Of a stretch of 48,959 nt of DNA, positions 18,715-29,127 are shown in pieces (position 1 is the first letter of the stretch; each line of letters opens with the position of its first letter). A program made the position numbers and the translations under genes. Location: positions 1 to 48,959 of the forward strand of contig NZ_JAENKV010000011.1 of NCBI RefSeq assembly GCF_016599045.1. The letters run 5' to 3'. This DNA comes from Campylobacter sp. TTU_617 (GTDB lineage: Bacteria; Campylobacterota; Campylobacteria; Campylobacterales; Campylobacteraceae). Below the pieces are notes generated by a model, which saw only the letters and a list, made by a program, of their open reading frames with translations, had not been told where the DNA came from and did not search any database.

Positions 18715-18726
18715 TAAAATCAAGAT
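18704..18726. terminator. Shared terminator between pyk and hydD
   Basis: ATCTTGATT (18704-18712) pairs with AATCAAGAT (18718-18726) around a 5-base loop. A T-rich tail TTTAATTTTTATA follows on the plus strand. It spans the pyk stop codon and abuts the hydD stop codon, so it can serve both converging transcripts. Confidence 0.7.
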
Positions 18727-18727
18727 T

Positions 18728-19264
18728 TTAATTTTTATAAGAAATATAAGCTAATTCTTGTAAAGAATAATTTGCTTTTTTAATATAAGAAAATCCTTGT
18801 TCTTTTAAAAATTCTAATAGAATTTTTTCCATAACTTGAGTGCTTTTGATTATTTCATCTGAAATCTTAAAACTCATCTGCTCTATCCTTTTTGGAACGC
18901 AGGCTAAAATTTTAGTTTCAGGTAAATCCCCTAAAAGTTCCATATATTGCAAAGTTTGAAGCATTTCAACTTCGTGAGCACTTCCACTCCATTTAATTTT
19001 ATTGGGCATAGCATCATAAGGGAAAAAAAATACTTCTCCGATATTTGAATCATCAGCTTCAATACAATCAAGAATAATTACTTTATCATATTTGGCAATA
19101 ATATAACTCAATTGCAAAGCCAAAGTTCCTCCATCAATAAAATCTAAAATATATTCTTTTGGATGGGAAAACTCATAATTTTTTTCAAGTAGTTTGCAAA
19201 GATGAACGCCTAAGCCTTCATCTGCAAACATAATATTGCCAATACCTAAAATAAGAAATTTCAA
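18728..19264 (-). CDS. hydD: [NiFe]-hydrogenase maturation protease HydD
   Basis: A 178-residue endopeptidase that trims the C-terminus of the large subunit after nickel insertion. The family N-terminus LGIGNIMFADEGLGVHLC contains the nickel-sensing Glu/Asp, and DFIDGGTLALQL and GSAHEVEM continue the HyaD/HupD pattern. Its natural substrate, HydB, is encoded in the same operon and retains the tail to be removed. The start is TTG, fused with the hydC stop codon (TTGA), with no clear ribosome site, so translation depends on hydC. Confidence 0.95.
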   Translation of the reverse strand: MKFLILGIGNIMFADEGLGVHLCKLLEKNYEFSHPKEYILDFIDGGTLALQLSYIIAKYDKVIILDCIEADDSNIGEVFFFPYDAMPNKIKWSGSAHEVEMLQTLQYMELLGDLPETKILACVPKRIEQMSFKISDEIIKSTQVMEKILLEFLKEQGFSYIKKANYSLQELAYISYKN

Positions 19265-19956
19265 TGTTTTTCTTTTACAAATTTATATCCACTAACGATA
19301 GCATCCATAGCACCATCTTTGCCTTTTATTGCATTGAAAATTGCCATATAAATATGCACTGGAACAAAAATTATAATCACCCACATTAAAATTCTATGAT
19401 AAGTCCTTACATCAGCTAAACCACCCATTGCAGCTTCAAGCGGTCTTAATATATTATATAAAATTCCACCTAAACCCTCGTGATAAGTATGAGTATAAAG
19501 AATAAGTCCAGTTAAAATAATACCTAATATTACAAGATAAAACAAAAAATAAGTCACAAATTGCAAAGGATTATAAACTCCTTGTAAATGGGGATGTTTT
19601 CCTAAAAAAATATAAAATTTTATTTGTTCTATCCATAACTTAATATTAAAAATATCCCATATACTTTTACGTTCTTTAGCACTTACCTTATCGCAAAAAA
19701 ATAAATATATTTTAAAAATAATACAAGCGATCAAAATAAAGCCTACTGCTTGATGCACTAAGCGATATTTTGCTTGCATAAAATTAATAGGCTCACCATT
19801 GCTAATAGGACTTTGAAATACATAAGATAAATAATACCCTGTTCCTACTAAAATCACAATAGCAATAGCACGAATCCAATGTGTTAAACGTAAGCCTATA
19901 CTAAATTCATATTCTGCTTTTCGAAGTTTATCATCTTTAAAATTTTGATTAAACAT
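19261..19956 (-). CDS. hydC: Hydrogenase cytochrome b subunit HydC
   Basis: A 231-residue integral membrane cytochrome b that takes electrons from HydA to menaquinone. Four hydrophobic helices are visible, with histidines in RLTHWIRAIA, LVHQAVGF, HTYHEG and YHRILMW, plus FVPVHIYMA at the end, the HyaC/HupC heme-ligand pattern. AGGAGG precedes the ATG, 9 bases after hydB. The 3' end overlaps the start of hydD. Confidence 0.96.
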   Translation of the reverse strand: MFNQNFKDDKLRKAEYEFSIGLRLTHWIRAIAIVILVGTGYYLSYVFQSPISNGEPINFMQAKYRLVHQAVGFILIACIIFKIYLFFCDKVSAKERKSIWDIFNIKLWIEQIKFYIFLGKHPHLQGVYNPLQFVTYFLFYLVILGIILTGLILYTHTYHEGLGGILYNILRPLEAAMGGLADVRTYHRILMWVIIIFVPVHIYMAIFNAIKGKDGAMDAIVSGYKFVKEKH

Positions 19957-19965
19957 AAAAGCCTC

Positions 19966-21681
19966 CTATAAATTGACATTGACTTTATATTCACTTAAAT
20001 TATTACCTTTTGTATCCATAACATGAACAGCACAAGCAATACAAGGATCATAAGAATGAATTTTTCTAATAATTTCAAGTGGCTGCTTTACATCAGCAAT
20101 TTTTAAGCCTATTAAACATTGTTCATAGCTTCCGCCTACTCCTTTGGCATCTTTTGGACTTGCATTCCAAGTTGATGGAACTACCGCTTGCCAATTTTCA
20201 ATTACTCCATTTTTAATACGACACCAATGACTTAATGCTCCACGAGGTACATGTCCCATATAATGACCTTTATATTCTTTAGAATTATCAATTACATATG
20301 GAGCACAAGTACTTTGATCTATCTTTAAATTTTCTACTAAATTATCAAAAGCTCTTAAAGCATTATTTGCTACTATTTTTGCTTCTAAACAACGAGCTGC
20401 TGTTCTTCCAAGCGTGCTAAATATAGCATTTAAAGGAAGTCCTGTTTCTTTTAAAAATTCATCTACAACAGGAATAACATTTTTATTGCCTTTAGCATAA
20501 TTAATTACAATATTTGCTAAAGGTCCTACTTGCATAGGTTCTCCATCATATCTTGGTGCTTTAATCCAGCTATATTTACCTTTAGTATCAAATACTTTAG
20601 AAGATACCTTATTTCCTTTGTGATCTATGCTTTCACCATCTATTAGACCTGTATAATTTGGATTAGTTTTTCCATCATAAGGATGGAAAGCTTCATTATC
20701 TGCGTACCAAGAGTGAGTTGCTTCTTCTGTAATCTTATCCTCATCAACTTCATAAACCTTACTTAAATCACCATTTTTAATAATACCACTTTCAAAAAGC
20801 CATTCATTTCTTCCAAGTTGAAATTCTTTAAAAGTATAAAGATTTGAAACACCTGCATCATTTAAGACACTTGCTTCATTTGCATAAGCCTTAGCTGCCA
20901 TAACAAGATCAGGATAATAAGCACGATTAACAAAATCTGCAACTTCTTGAAATTTACTCATATATTCACCCATTCTAGAAGGAGATAATAAATCCATTAC
21001 ACAAGTTACTCCCCCTACGGTTAAACTTTGAGGATGCGGATTTTTAGCACCAAAAATAGCCATACACTGAGCAATTGTTCTTTGTATTCTTAAGCACTCA
21101 AGATAATGAGAAAGCACTATAAGATTTTGTTCTGGGCTTAGACGATAAGTTGGATGTCCATAATAAGCATTAGCAAAAGGACCTAAATTTCCTTTATCAA
21201 CAAAAGTTTTAAGTCTTTGTTGTACTTCTAAAAGTTTATCTGCTCCTGTTGCATAAGGATTAGAAGTATAATCAAATGCAATATCACTAGCTTTTTTTAC
21301 ATCAGCACTTAAAGCACTTACAACATCAGCCCAATCAAGACCATGAAGTTGATAAAAATGAACTATATGATCATGTAAAAATAAAGCAGCATTCATTAAA
21401 GTTCTAGTAAGCAAAGCATTAAGCGGAGGAGTAATCCCTAAAGCATTTTCAACAGCAACAATTCCTGCCTTATAATGAGAAAAGGTGCAAACTCCGCAAA
21501 TTCTTTGAGTCATAAAACCAGCATCTCTTGGATCACGTCCTTTAACAATAACCTCAATACCGCGCCATAAGGTTGAACCCGCATAAGCTTCTTTTACTAT
21601 ATTGTTTTCATCAACAACAACCTCAACTCTTAAATGTCCTTCAATTCTTGTAATTGGATCTACAATAATTTTTTGATTCAT
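19966..21681 (-). CDS. hydB: [NiFe]-hydrogenase large subunit HydB
   Basis: Catalyses H2 oxidation at the Ni-Fe(CN)2CO site on the periplasmic side. The N-terminal ligand motif RICGVCTFSH is at residues 60-69 (Cys62, Cys65). The C-terminal motif DPCIACAVH is at 545-553 (Cys547, Cys550). Eighteen residues follow His553; these are the peptide that HydD should remove. All four nickel-ligand cysteines are intact. Its 571 residues match the membrane-bound uptake (group 1) enzymes. It starts 2 bases after hydA, with AAGGAA upstream. Supports growth on H2 with fumarate, nitrate or oxygen. Confidence 0.98.
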   Translation of the reverse strand: MNQKIIVDPITRIEGHLRVEVVVDENNIVKEAYAGSTLWRGIEVIVKGRDPRDAGFMTQRICGVCTFSHYKAGIVAVENALGITPPLNALLTRTLMNAALFLHDHIVHFYQLHGLDWADVVSALSADVKKASDIAFDYTSNPYATGADKLLEVQQRLKTFVDKGNLGPFANAYYGHPTYRLSPEQNLIVLSHYLECLRIQRTIAQCMAIFGAKNPHPQSLTVGGVTCVMDLLSPSRMGEYMSKFQEVADFVNRAYYPDLVMAAKAYANEASVLNDAGVSNLYTFKEFQLGRNEWLFESGIIKNGDLSKVYEVDEDKITEEATHSWYADNEAFHPYDGKTNPNYTGLIDGESIDHKGNKVSSKVFDTKGKYSWIKAPRYDGEPMQVGPLANIVINYAKGNKNVIPVVDEFLKETGLPLNAIFSTLGRTAARCLEAKIVANNALRAFDNLVENLKIDQSTCAPYVIDNSKEYKGHYMGHVPRGALSHWCRIKNGVIENWQAVVPSTWNASPKDAKGVGGSYEQCLIGLKIADVKQPLEIIRKIHSYDPCIACAVHVMDTKGNNLSEYKVNVNL

Positions 21682-21683
21682 TA

Positions 21684-22823
21684 TTATTCCTTGTCTTTTT
21701 GTGCAGAAGATATAATAGCGTGTGCCGCAATTGCAACACCTGTAAGAGTAAGAACCCCTATACCAATTTTATCAGAAACACTATCAGCACCTAAACCAAA
21801 TACTGTATCAAATTTGCGACTTGCCATAGGTTCTTCAAAAGGCCCCATAGTATCCCAAAAATCAGGCTCTGAACAACCTATACAACCATGTCCAGCTTGA
21901 ATAGGCCATGAAGTATGCTGATTAAACCTTTCTCTTGAGCAATTATTAAAAGTATAAGGTCCTTTGCAACCTACTTTATAAAGACAATAACCATTTTTAG
22001 CACCCTCATCTCCAAAAGAATGGACAAATTCACCTGCATCAAAATGTCCTCTTCTTTCACAAAGGTCGTGAATTCTTAAACCATAAGCCCATTTTGGTCT
22101 ATTATAAACATCTAAAGATGGAAGTTCTCCAAAAAGTATATAATGTAAAACATTTCCTACAATATTTTTTTCACTAGGAGGGCAACCAGGGATATTAATA
22201 ACAGTTTTATTTGTTATTTTCGATAAAGCTTTAGAATTACTTGGATTTGGTCTTGCTGCTTGAATTCCTCCAAAGGATGAGCATGTTCCTATAGCAAAAA
22301 TAGCTAAAGCATTTTCACTTGCTTCTTTTGCTATTTCAAATCCACTCTTTCCTTTTGGGCCTATAGTTAAAAAATACTCTGTGTCTCCGGAAGGAATACC
22401 CCCTTCTACCATTAAAATATATTTATTTTTATATTTAACAATAGCATTTTCTAAATTCTCTTCAGCTTGCCAACCTGCTGCTGCCATAATAGTTTCATGA
22501 TACTCTAAAGAAATATAATCAAAAATCAAACTATCAATAGTTGGTGTATCCGTTCTTAATAAACTCTCTGAACAACCTGTACATTCTGCCATATGCAACC
22601 ATATAACAGGAAGTCTATCAGCCAATTCAGCAGCACGAGCTACTACAGGAGTAAAGCTTGCTGGTAGCGCCAAAAAAGCTGTCATAGCTGCTGCCCATTT
22701 CATAAAATCTCTTCTAGTAAAACCTGATTTTTCTAAAGCATTTACTATAGAATCATTAGTTTTTAAAGAAGGGAGTTTTTCAAGCATTTTTAAACGGAAA
22801 TCAATTTTTTTATAATCAATCAT
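21684..22823 (-). CDS. hydA: [NiFe]-hydrogenase small subunit HydA
   Basis: The iron-sulfur subunit that carries electrons from HydB to HydC. A twin-arginine signal with TRRDFMKWAA near residue 37 means the folded HydAB pair is exported by Tat. Proximal cluster ligands are in AECTGCSESLL, GTCSSFGG and IPGCPPSE; medial and distal ligands are in HDLCERRGHFDAGEF, YCLYKVGCKGP and GCIGCSEPDFW. A C-terminal hydrophobic helix anchors it. I use the ATG giving MIDYKKIDFR (379 residues), because AAGGA sits 6 bases before it; a start five codons upstream would lie over that ribosome site. It is the first gene of hydABCD. Confidence 0.96.
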   Translation of the reverse strand: MIDYKKIDFRLKMLEKLPSLKTNDSIVNALEKSGFTRRDFMKWAAAMTAFLALPASFTPVVARAAELADRLPVIWLHMAECTGCSESLLRTDTPTIDSLIFDYISLEYHETIMAAAGWQAEENLENAIVKYKNKYILMVEGGIPSGDTEYFLTIGPKGKSGFEIAKEASENALAIFAIGTCSSFGGIQAARPNPSNSKALSKITNKTVINIPGCPPSEKNIVGNVLHYILFGELPSLDVYNRPKWAYGLRIHDLCERRGHFDAGEFVHSFGDEGAKNGYCLYKVGCKGPYTFNNCSRERFNQHTSWPIQAGHGCIGCSEPDFWDTMGPFEEPMASRKFDTVFGLGADSVSDKIGIGVLTLTGVAIAAHAIISSAQKDKE

Positions 22824-22844
22824 CCTTATTCCTTGCATGGTAAA

Positions 22845-22876
22845 TTTATTTTATTATGAATGTATAATAAAATAAA
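22845..22876. promoter_or_regulatory. Perfect 13-base inverted repeat before hydA
   Basis: TTTATTTTATTAT (22845-22857) and ATAATAAAATAAA (22864-22876) pair perfectly with a 6-base loop GAATGT. The site is 21 bases before the hydA ATG in the 118-base gap behind mnmC. -10-like TATTAT and TATAAA sequences lie in and upstream of it. It could be an operator or a leader hairpin controlling the hydrogenase operon. Confidence 0.45.
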
Positions 22877-22941
22877 GAAATTTAAATTAAAGTTAAATTT
22901 TGATTTATTATTTATAATATTTTGTAAATTAAATACTAATT

Positions 22942-24774
22942 TTATAATAAACCTTTTTTTAGTTTTCTAATCAAAAATCTTGCAGGATGTATATCAGGAA
23001 CAAATTTTTTAAAAAAACCTAAAGGCTCTTTATTGATTAGATAACAAATATACCTAGCAGCTAAAATGCTTGTTCCAAAAGCTCTTGATCCATGTGCAAA
23101 ATTTAAATAAAGATTAGGAATATTCTTTCCAAAATTTTGTTCTTTGTTTTTAGTCCATAACAAATTTTTATAATTTATTTTATAAAACTGCTCATCATAA
23201 GCAGCTCCTACTATACAAAACCTATCACTTGAATAAGATCTAAAACCTACTTTTGAACCAATAATAGCAATGTTTTTATCTTTTAAAAATTCGCTGACTT
23301 TTTCTATATTTTCTTTATCATCTAAATCTTTAGGAGTTAAGTTATCATCTAAGCGATCATAACTTGCTCCAATTACTTGTATATCATTTTTTATAGGACA
23401 AATATAACCTTTTGAAGATAAAGAATATTTAATATCTAAAACAGGCTTTAAATGAGTAACCTGACCTCTAACTTTGCTTAAATTCATCCCATCATAATTT
23501 ATAAAATCTTTAGTATCTGAGCCTAAAGCATAAATTAAAATTCCAAAACCATCTTTCTTTTCAGTTTCTTTAAATTGAAGTGAAAAAAGATCATTAGCAT
23601 ATTCATAACTTATAAATTGATGATTAAAGAAAATTTTAGCATTGCTTTTTGCAAACAGTGTTTTTACAATTTCTTTAGGATCTATAACGCCACCATCTTC
23701 TAAAAAAGCTTGATTATCTTTTATGGCAAATAAAGGATTATTTTTTTGACTTAAAAATCTTTGCTTCATTAAATCATTATGAGCAAATTCAAATACCCCA
23801 TCAAAAGATAAATTAAGAATTTGTCTATAAAAACGACTTGCTTCAATAAAAGATTCTTGGGAAAATTCCCCTAAAGAAACATTGGGTTTTAAGATTAAAG
23901 AGCTTAAAATTCCACTTTCATTGCCACTTGCGCCACAACCTAAAGAAGAATGTTTTTCAAAAATGCTAATATCAAATCCTCTTAAACTAAGCTCATAAGC
24001 AAGTAATGCAGCGCAAATGCCTGATCCTATAATTGCAACTTTTTTATTTTTTGCTTTTTGATCTATTTTGGCAAAATAAGCTTCTTTATCTTTAACTAAA
24101 TATCCTTTAAAAAAAGCTCTAAGCATTTCTCTTTTTTTAAAACCAGCAACTTTTTTTGTTTCAAAGCCAAATTTTTCAAGGTTTTTTCTTAAAAAGCTCG
24201 AAGCAGAAAAAGTGCAAACTTGAGCCTTAAAATTTGATAATCTTGCCATATTAAATACAAGCTTTTCATCAAACATTTCTTTATTTTTATTAGGAGAAAA
24301 ACCATCTAAATACCAAACATCTGCTTTAAACTCAAGATCGTTTAAAACATTAATACCACTAAAAACAAGATCTAAAAAACAATCTTTAAAATAAAAACGA
24401 TAATACCCTTTTTTACATTTTGGATAAAATTTCAAAAATTCTTCTAAATACTCTTTAAATTCATCATAAAATCCTAATTTTTTATAAATTTCTCTTAAAA
24501 ATTCTTTTTCTATATAAAAACCTTCTATGCTAATATAAAAAAGTTTTTTAGGTCTTTTTGTGTATTTTAAAAATCTTTTTAAAGTAAGAAAAAAATTTAA
24601 GCCTATACCAAAACCTAATTCAGCAATTACAAAATTATCTTCTTGTGTAAATTCAAAAGCTTCGCTATAGATATATTTACTTTCGTTTAAGCCATCTTTA
24701 GAATTAAAATAAAAATCATCAAAATCTAAAGAAAAAGGAGTATTATCTTTAAAAATAATATTAGCTTTTTTCAT
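22942..24774 (-). CDS. mnmC: tRNA 5-methylaminomethyl-2-thiouridine biosynthesis bifunctional protein MnmC
   Basis: A 610-residue fusion. The N-terminal half (to about 235) is the SAM-dependent methyltransferase, with [14 protein letters not shown] for cofactor binding, [13 protein letters not shown] for catalysis and [18 protein letters not shown]. The C-terminal half (from about 245) is the FAD oxidase, with [21 protein letters not shown] and the closing [17 protein letters not shown]. Together they finish the mnm5 modification of the wobble uridine, removing the carboxymethyl group and then methylating. Both halves are intact. It lies 5 bases after amiA, with a poor ribosome site (AAAGAAT), so coupling is likely. 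Last gene of the pyrH operon. Confidence 0.95.
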   Translation of the reverse strand: MKKANIIFKDNTPFSLDFDDFYFNSKDGLNESKYIYSEAFEFTQEDNFVIAELGFGIGLNFFLTLKRFLKYTKRPKKLFYISIEGFYIEKEFLREIYKKLGFYDEFKEYLEEFLKFYPKCKKGYYRFYFKDCFLDLVFSGINVLNDLEFKADVWYLDGFSPNKNKEMFDEKLVFNMARLSNFKAQVCTFSASSFLRKNLEKFGFETKKVAGFKKREMLRAFFKGYLVKDKEAYFAKIDQKAKNKKVAIIGSGICAALLAYELSLRGFDISIFEKHSSLGCGASGNESGILSSLILKPNVSLGEFSQESFIEASRFYRQILNLSFDGVFEFAHNDLMKQRFLSQKNNPLFAIKDNQAFLEDGGVIDPKEIVKTLFAKSNAKIFFNHQFISYEYANDLFSLQFKETEKKDGFGILIYALGSDTKDFINYDGMNLSKVRGQVTHLKPVLDIKYSLSSKGYICPIKNDIQVIGASYDRLDDNLTPKDLDDKENIEKVSEFLKDKNIAIIGSKVGFRSYSSDRFCIVGAAYDEQFYKINYKNLLWTKNKEQNFGKNIPNLYLNFAHGSRAFGTSILAARYICYLINKEPLGFFKKFVPDIHPARFLIRKLKKGLL

Positions 24775-24779
24775 ATTCT

Positions 24780-26819
24780 TTAACGATTGTTATAAAAATA
24801 ACTTTCCACTCCATCTACTATTCCCTTAGCTAAAGTATCTTGAAAATTTTTATTTGCTATTCTTTTACCTTCATTTGGATGAGTAATATAGCCTATTTCA
24901 ATTAAAATTGCTGGCATTTGCGCCCCAACTAAAACCCAAAAAGGAGCCTCTCTTACCCCACCATCAACAACTTTATATTTTTTTCTTACTTGAGAAAGAA
25001 TATTTTTTTGAACATCAATAGCAAATTTATTTGACGCTATAATTTTTTCACGATTTAAAAAATTTAAGATACTTTGTTTTGAAAAATAATTAATTTCTTC
25101 AAAATCTCCCTGATTTTCTTTTTCAGCAGCTTTTTTACTTCTTTCACTTCTTGCTGGACTTAAAAAGAAAGTTTCAACCCCTTCAGCACTTTTAGCTTTT
25201 TTAGCATTAGGAGCTGCATTTGCATGGATTGATATAAATAAATCAGCTTTTTTATCATTAGCAAATTTAGTTCTATCTCTTAGATTGATAAATTTATCTG
25301 TACTTCTAGTATAAAGAACCTTATAACCCTTTTTTTTAAGTTCATTGCCAAGCTTTAAAGCTGTATCTAATACTATATTTTTTTCTTTTAAAGTGCCTGC
25401 TTTATCACTTAAAGCACCACTATCTTTTCCTCCGTGTCCTGCATCAATTACTATAAGTTTTTTAGATCTAAAATTTGAATTTAAAGCACTCTTATTAGAA
25501 TTAATTTTTGTAGTATTTTTTGAATCTTGAAAAGCTATCATTAAAGTTTTATCACTTACATCTTGTGTAAATTGAAATTCTTTTGATCCGCTTAAAACTA
25601 TACGAATAGTTTTAGGATTATATTGTGCTACTGTAATTGTATTTTGTTTAAAACTAAAACTTTTGCGCGATCCTTCTAAAACACCTTTAAAACTTATAAT
25701 ATGTCTAAAAATATTTTGTTCTTTTGAACTAAAAGAATTAATTTCTTTCTCATCAACATCTTTACTTAAATTTAAAACTACTCCATTTAAAACTTTATCC
25801 ACATCTAAAACATAAAGTGTTTCTTCTTTTTGATTTTTTTTCTCATTTATATTTTGAATTTGTTTTTTTTCCGTAGTCCGAGATTTTACTTCTTGTTTAC
25901 TTATTTTTTTATCTATAATATTTTCTTGTTTACTTTTTTCTTGAATAGAATTTTTCTTTTTTTCTTGCTCCTTTTGTGTTGCTAAAATACTTATTTTATT
26001 CTCATCAAGCTTAAAATTAATAGGAAATCTCTCTTTAGCATAAACAACAATACGCGTTGTTTTGGGATTATATTGAGAAATTACTATACTATAATCATTA
26101 AAATCATATTTTTTTCTTCCACCTTCTAAAATAGCTCCAAAATCAATAATATAACGAAAATTATTTTTTTCATCTAAAATAAAATTTTTAATATCTTCCT
26201 TTTTTAAATTTGAATTAAGACTTAATTCAACACCTTGATCATTCTTTTTTGAAGATAAAATATAAATTTTATCTTTTTTAATATCACTTTGAGAATTAGT
26301 ATCTTGTTTATTTTGATTGATATTTTTTGTTAAATTTTTATCTATTATTTTTTTATCTTGATCTTCAATCTCATTTTGCTTAATTCGCTTTGGTTTAGCC
26401 TGTTCTTCTTTATTTTTTTTATTTAAAGAATTTGATGCTTGAATAATTTGAGTATCGTTTTTAGAACTTACCTTTGTTGATGTTTTAGATTTTTCATCTT
26501 TAAGTTTTATAATGACTTCTCTTAAAGCATTAATAACATTTTGTTTCACTCCGCTTTCTTCTAATTCATTAGCATAAGACTTATCATCTAAATTTAGAGC
26601 ATTAGAACTAATAATTAAACGTTTTAAAACTTCTATTTTAGATTTTTCATCATCTTGTATTACGCTTTGTATATAAAGACTTTTAAGCTGGTGATGAAAT
26701 TTAACTTGTTCTTGATTGTTTGCATTAATAAAATTTTTATCAAAATTTGATAATTCGTTTTCAAAAGCACCAAAACAAAAATTAACAAAAATAAAAAATA
26801 ATACTAAAATTTTAGGCAT
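24780..26819 (-). CDS. amiA: N-acetylmuramoyl-L-alanine amidase AmiA (AMIN + Amidase_3)
   Basis: A 679-residue periplasmic zinc amidase that cleaves the bond between MurNAc and the peptide stem, needed for daughter-cell separation. It has a signal peptide (first ~17 residues), then low-complexity Lys/Gln/Asn linkers. Two AMIN-type beta domains can be seen as a repeated block ([20 protein letters not shown] and [20 protein letters not shown], each followed by QYNPKT-RIV). The catalytic domain (about 455-679) has [22 protein letters not shown] and [16 protein letters not shown] domains direct amidases to the septum. The ATG overlaps the previous stop codon by one base (TAATG). Confidence 0.95.
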   Translation of the reverse strand: MPKILVLFFIFVNFCFGAFENELSNFDKNFINANNQEQVKFHHQLKSLYIQSVIQDDEKSKIEVLKRLIISSNALNLDDKSYANELEESGVKQNVINALREVIIKLKDEKSKTSTKVSSKNDTQIIQASNSLNKKNKEEQAKPKRIKQNEIEDQDKKIIDKNLTKNINQNKQDTNSQSDIKKDKIYILSSKKNDQGVELSLNSNLKKEDIKNFILDEKNNFRYIIDFGAILEGGRKKYDFNDYSIVISQYNPKTTRIVVYAKERFPINFKLDENKISILATQKEQEKKKNSIQEKSKQENIIDKKISKQEVKSRTTEKKQIQNINEKKNQKEETLYVLDVDKVLNGVVLNLSKDVDEKEINSFSSKEQNIFRHIISFKGVLEGSRKSFSFKQNTITVAQYNPKTIRIVLSGSKEFQFTQDVSDKTLMIAFQDSKNTTKINSNKSALNSNFRSKKLIVIDAGHGGKDSGALSDKAGTLKEKNIVLDTALKLGNELKKKGYKVLYTRSTDKFINLRDRTKFANDKKADLFISIHANAAPNAKKAKSAEGVETFFLSPARSERSKKAAEKENQGDFEEINYFSKQSILNFLNREKIIASNKFAIDVQKNILSQVRKKYKVVDGGVREAPFWVLVGAQMPAILIEIGYITHPNEGKRIANKNFQDTLAKGIVDGVESYFYNNR

Positions 26820-27910
26820 TATTCCCCATTAACAAGTTTATCTATAAGTTCTTTAACACTTATTAATTTTTCTAAACGATAGCCATTAGCTCCTGTAAAA
26901 AACAATCCCGTTTCTTTTTTTCCATAATAAGCATCAAAAAGCCTATCAGCAATACAATACCCTACTTTTGTAGCTTCCTTACCTCTTTCACAAGGAGAAA
27001 CACAATTGCTTACGCAATTAATTTTTGGTCCCATTCTTTTTTCAACCAAATCAAGCAAATTAGTTTGAATTCCTCTTGCTGGATAGCCTACAGGAGATTT
27101 TATAAGTTTAATATCATCTTCTTTGCATTCAAGTAAAACTTTTTTAAATTCATCACTTGCATCACATTCAAAGGTCCCAATAAACCTTGTCCCCATTTGA
27201 ACCCCACTTGCCCCTAAAGAAAGCATTTTTTCAATATCATTTTTATCCCAAATTCCACCAGCAGCTATAACAGGAAAAGAACCCCAATTTTTTACTTCTT
27301 CTAATACAGGAGTAATTAAATTTTCAAGTTTATAAGCAGGATTTAAACATTGCTCGTAAGTAAAACCTTGATGTCCTCCACTTTTTGGTCCTTCTAAAAT
27401 AACAGCATCTGGCAAACGATTATAACGCCCAAGCCATCTTTTACAAATAATCCTTAAAGCCTTAGCAGATGAAATAATAGGAACAAGGGCTACATCTGGA
27501 AAATCTGCAGTAAATTCTGGTAAATTTGTAGGAAGACCTGCTCCTGAAATAATAACATTAAAACCGACTTCACAAGCATCACGCACAATTCTAGCATAAT
27601 CATTGCTAGCATAAAGTATATTACACCCTAAAGGTGCATCTTTACAAATTTTTCTAGCATTATCAATTAATGCTTGCAAGCCTTTACGTGAATAAAAATT
27701 TTCACTTCCATAAGGTCTTGAATTAAATTCCTTGCTTACATATTGCAAATTCCCATAATATCCTGTTCCAACGGATGAAATAATTCCAAGTCCCCCATTT
27801 AAAGATACTGCAGAAGCCAGCCTATCCCAGCTTATACCAAGCCCCATACCACCTTGCAATATAGGGTATTTTATAGTATGTTTTCCTATTTTTAAAGGTT
27901 TAAAACTCAT
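26819..27910 (-). CDS. Nitronate monooxygenase / FMN-dependent oxidoreductase family
   Basis: A 363-residue TIM-barrel flavoprotein of the NMO (2-nitropropane dioxygenase) family. Landmarks are ILQGGMGLGIS near the N-terminus, VIISGAGLPTNLP, GPKSGGHQG (FMN and substrate loop) and GASGVQMGTRFIGT (phosphate-binding). The family also includes FabK-type enoyl-ACP reductases, so the true substrate is uncertain. A cysteine cluster near residue 305 (NCVSNCVSPCERG) is unusual for a simple NMO and might bind a metal or form disulfides. The start overlaps the tyrS stop codon (ATGA), and amiA overlaps its end. Confidence 0.85.
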   Translation of the reverse strand: MSFKPLKIGKHTIKYPILQGGMGLGISWDRLASAVSLNGGLGIISSVGTGYYGNLQYVSKEFNSRPYGSENFYSRKGLQALIDNARKICKDAPLGCNILYASNDYARIVRDACEVGFNVIISGAGLPTNLPEFTADFPDVALVPIISSAKALRIICKRWLGRYNRLPDAVILEGPKSGGHQGFTYEQCLNPAYKLENLITPVLEEVKNWGSFPVIAAGGIWDKNDIEKMLSLGASGVQMGTRFIGTFECDASDEFKKVLLECKEDDIKLIKSPVGYPARGIQTNLLDLVEKRMGPKINCVSNCVSPCERGKEATKVGYCIADRLFDAYYGKKETGLFFTGANGYRLEKLISVKELIDKLVNGE

Positions 27911-29115
27911 TGAACTACCTTTAACTTCGCAAATTTTCTTTTACCAATTTGTATAATATATTCACCCTTATAAAGTTGCATTTGTTCTTCTTTGGTTTTA
28001 TTGCCATTAATACTTACAGAATTAGCTAATATACTTCTTCTTGCTGAAGAAGTTGAATTTTCTAAGCCACAAAATACCAAAGCCTTGGCAAGCCAAATAC
28101 TTTCTCCTTTAAACTCAAATTCTTCAATTTCACTTGGCAAAGCATTAAAACTATGAATTTTATCAAATTCTATCTTTGCATTATTTGCTTGTTCTTTAGA
28201 ATGAAAACGTTCCACTATTTCTAAAGCCAAATTTTCTTTAGCTACTTTAGGATGAAGTTTATTATTTTTAATATTTTCTTTTATGGTATCAAGTTCAGCT
28301 AAACTTTTTTGACTTAAAAGCTCATAGTATCTAAACATAAGTTCATCACTAATACTTAAAATTTTAGCATACATATCATTAGCTTTTTCTGTAACACCTA
28401 TATAATTATTTAAACTTTTACTCATTTTATTAACGCCATCTAAGCCTTCTAAAAGAGGCATCATTATAATAGCTTGTTCTTTATTTGTATTATAAATTCT
28501 TTGCAATGTTCTTCCCATTAAAAGATTAAATTTTTGATCCGTTCCACCCATTTCTATATCACTTTTAAGTACAACACTATCATAACCTTGAAGCAAAGGA
28601 TATAAAAACTCACAAATACTAATAGGACTTTGCTCTTTAAAGCGTTTGGTAAAATCATCTCTTTCTAGCATTCTAGCTACACTAAAAGTTGAAGTAAGTT
28701 CAACCAATCCACTTGCTCCGAGTTCATTTAGCCAAACAGAATTAAATTGAATCTGAGTCTTATCTTTATCTAAAATTTTAAAAACTTGATCTTCATAAGT
28801 TTTTGCATTTTTTAAAACTTGTTCTTTATCCAGTTTTTTTCTAGTAGCATTTTTACCACTTGGATCGCCAATTTGCCCCGTAAAATCACCAATTAAAAAC
28901 TGCACTATAGCTCCATGTTTTTGTAAAAAAGCCATTTTATTTAAAACTACACTATGACCTAAATGCAAATCAGGAGCAGTTGGATCAAAACCTGCTTTGA
29001 TAAAAAAATTTTCGCCTTTTTCATAATAATTTTTAATTAAATTTTCTATTTTTTCTTCATCAATAATCTCAGTACATCCTCTTTTGATCTCGGCTAAAAT
29101 ATTTACTATATCCAT
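27907..29115 (-). CDS. tyrS: Tyrosyl-tRNA synthetase
   Basis: A class I aminoacyl-tRNA synthetase of 402 residues. The HIGH-type motif is HLGHS at residues 51-55 and the KMSKS loop is NKMSKSLNNY near 233. The C-terminal S4 RNA-binding domain (about 340-402) contains SSARRSILANSVSINGNK. This is the longer TyrZ-like form common in epsilonproteobacteria. It lies 12 bases after spoT. Confidence 0.97.
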   Translation of the reverse strand: MDIVNILAEIKRGCTEIIDEEKIENLIKNYYEKGENFFIKAGFDPTAPDLHLGHSVVLNKMAFLQKHGAIVQFLIGDFTGQIGDPSGKNATRKKLDKEQVLKNAKTYEDQVFKILDKDKTQIQFNSVWLNELGASGLVELTSTFSVARMLERDDFTKRFKEQSPISICEFLYPLLQGYDSVVLKSDIEMGGTDQKFNLLMGRTLQRIYNTNKEQAIIMMPLLEGLDGVNKMSKSLNNYIGVTEKANDMYAKILSISDELMFRYYELLSQKSLAELDTIKENIKNNKLHPKVAKENLALEIVERFHSKEQANNAKIEFDKIHSFNALPSEIEEFEFKGESIWLAKALVFCGLENSTSSARRSILANSVSINGNKTKEEQMQLYKGEYIIQIGKRKFAKLKVVQ

Positions 29116-29127
29116 TTTTATCCTTTA

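Noticed and set aside
24780-26819. Repeated block inside amiA suspected as a duplication or assembly error
   Set aside because: The two blocks are diverged AMIN domains, a normal arrangement for this amidase.
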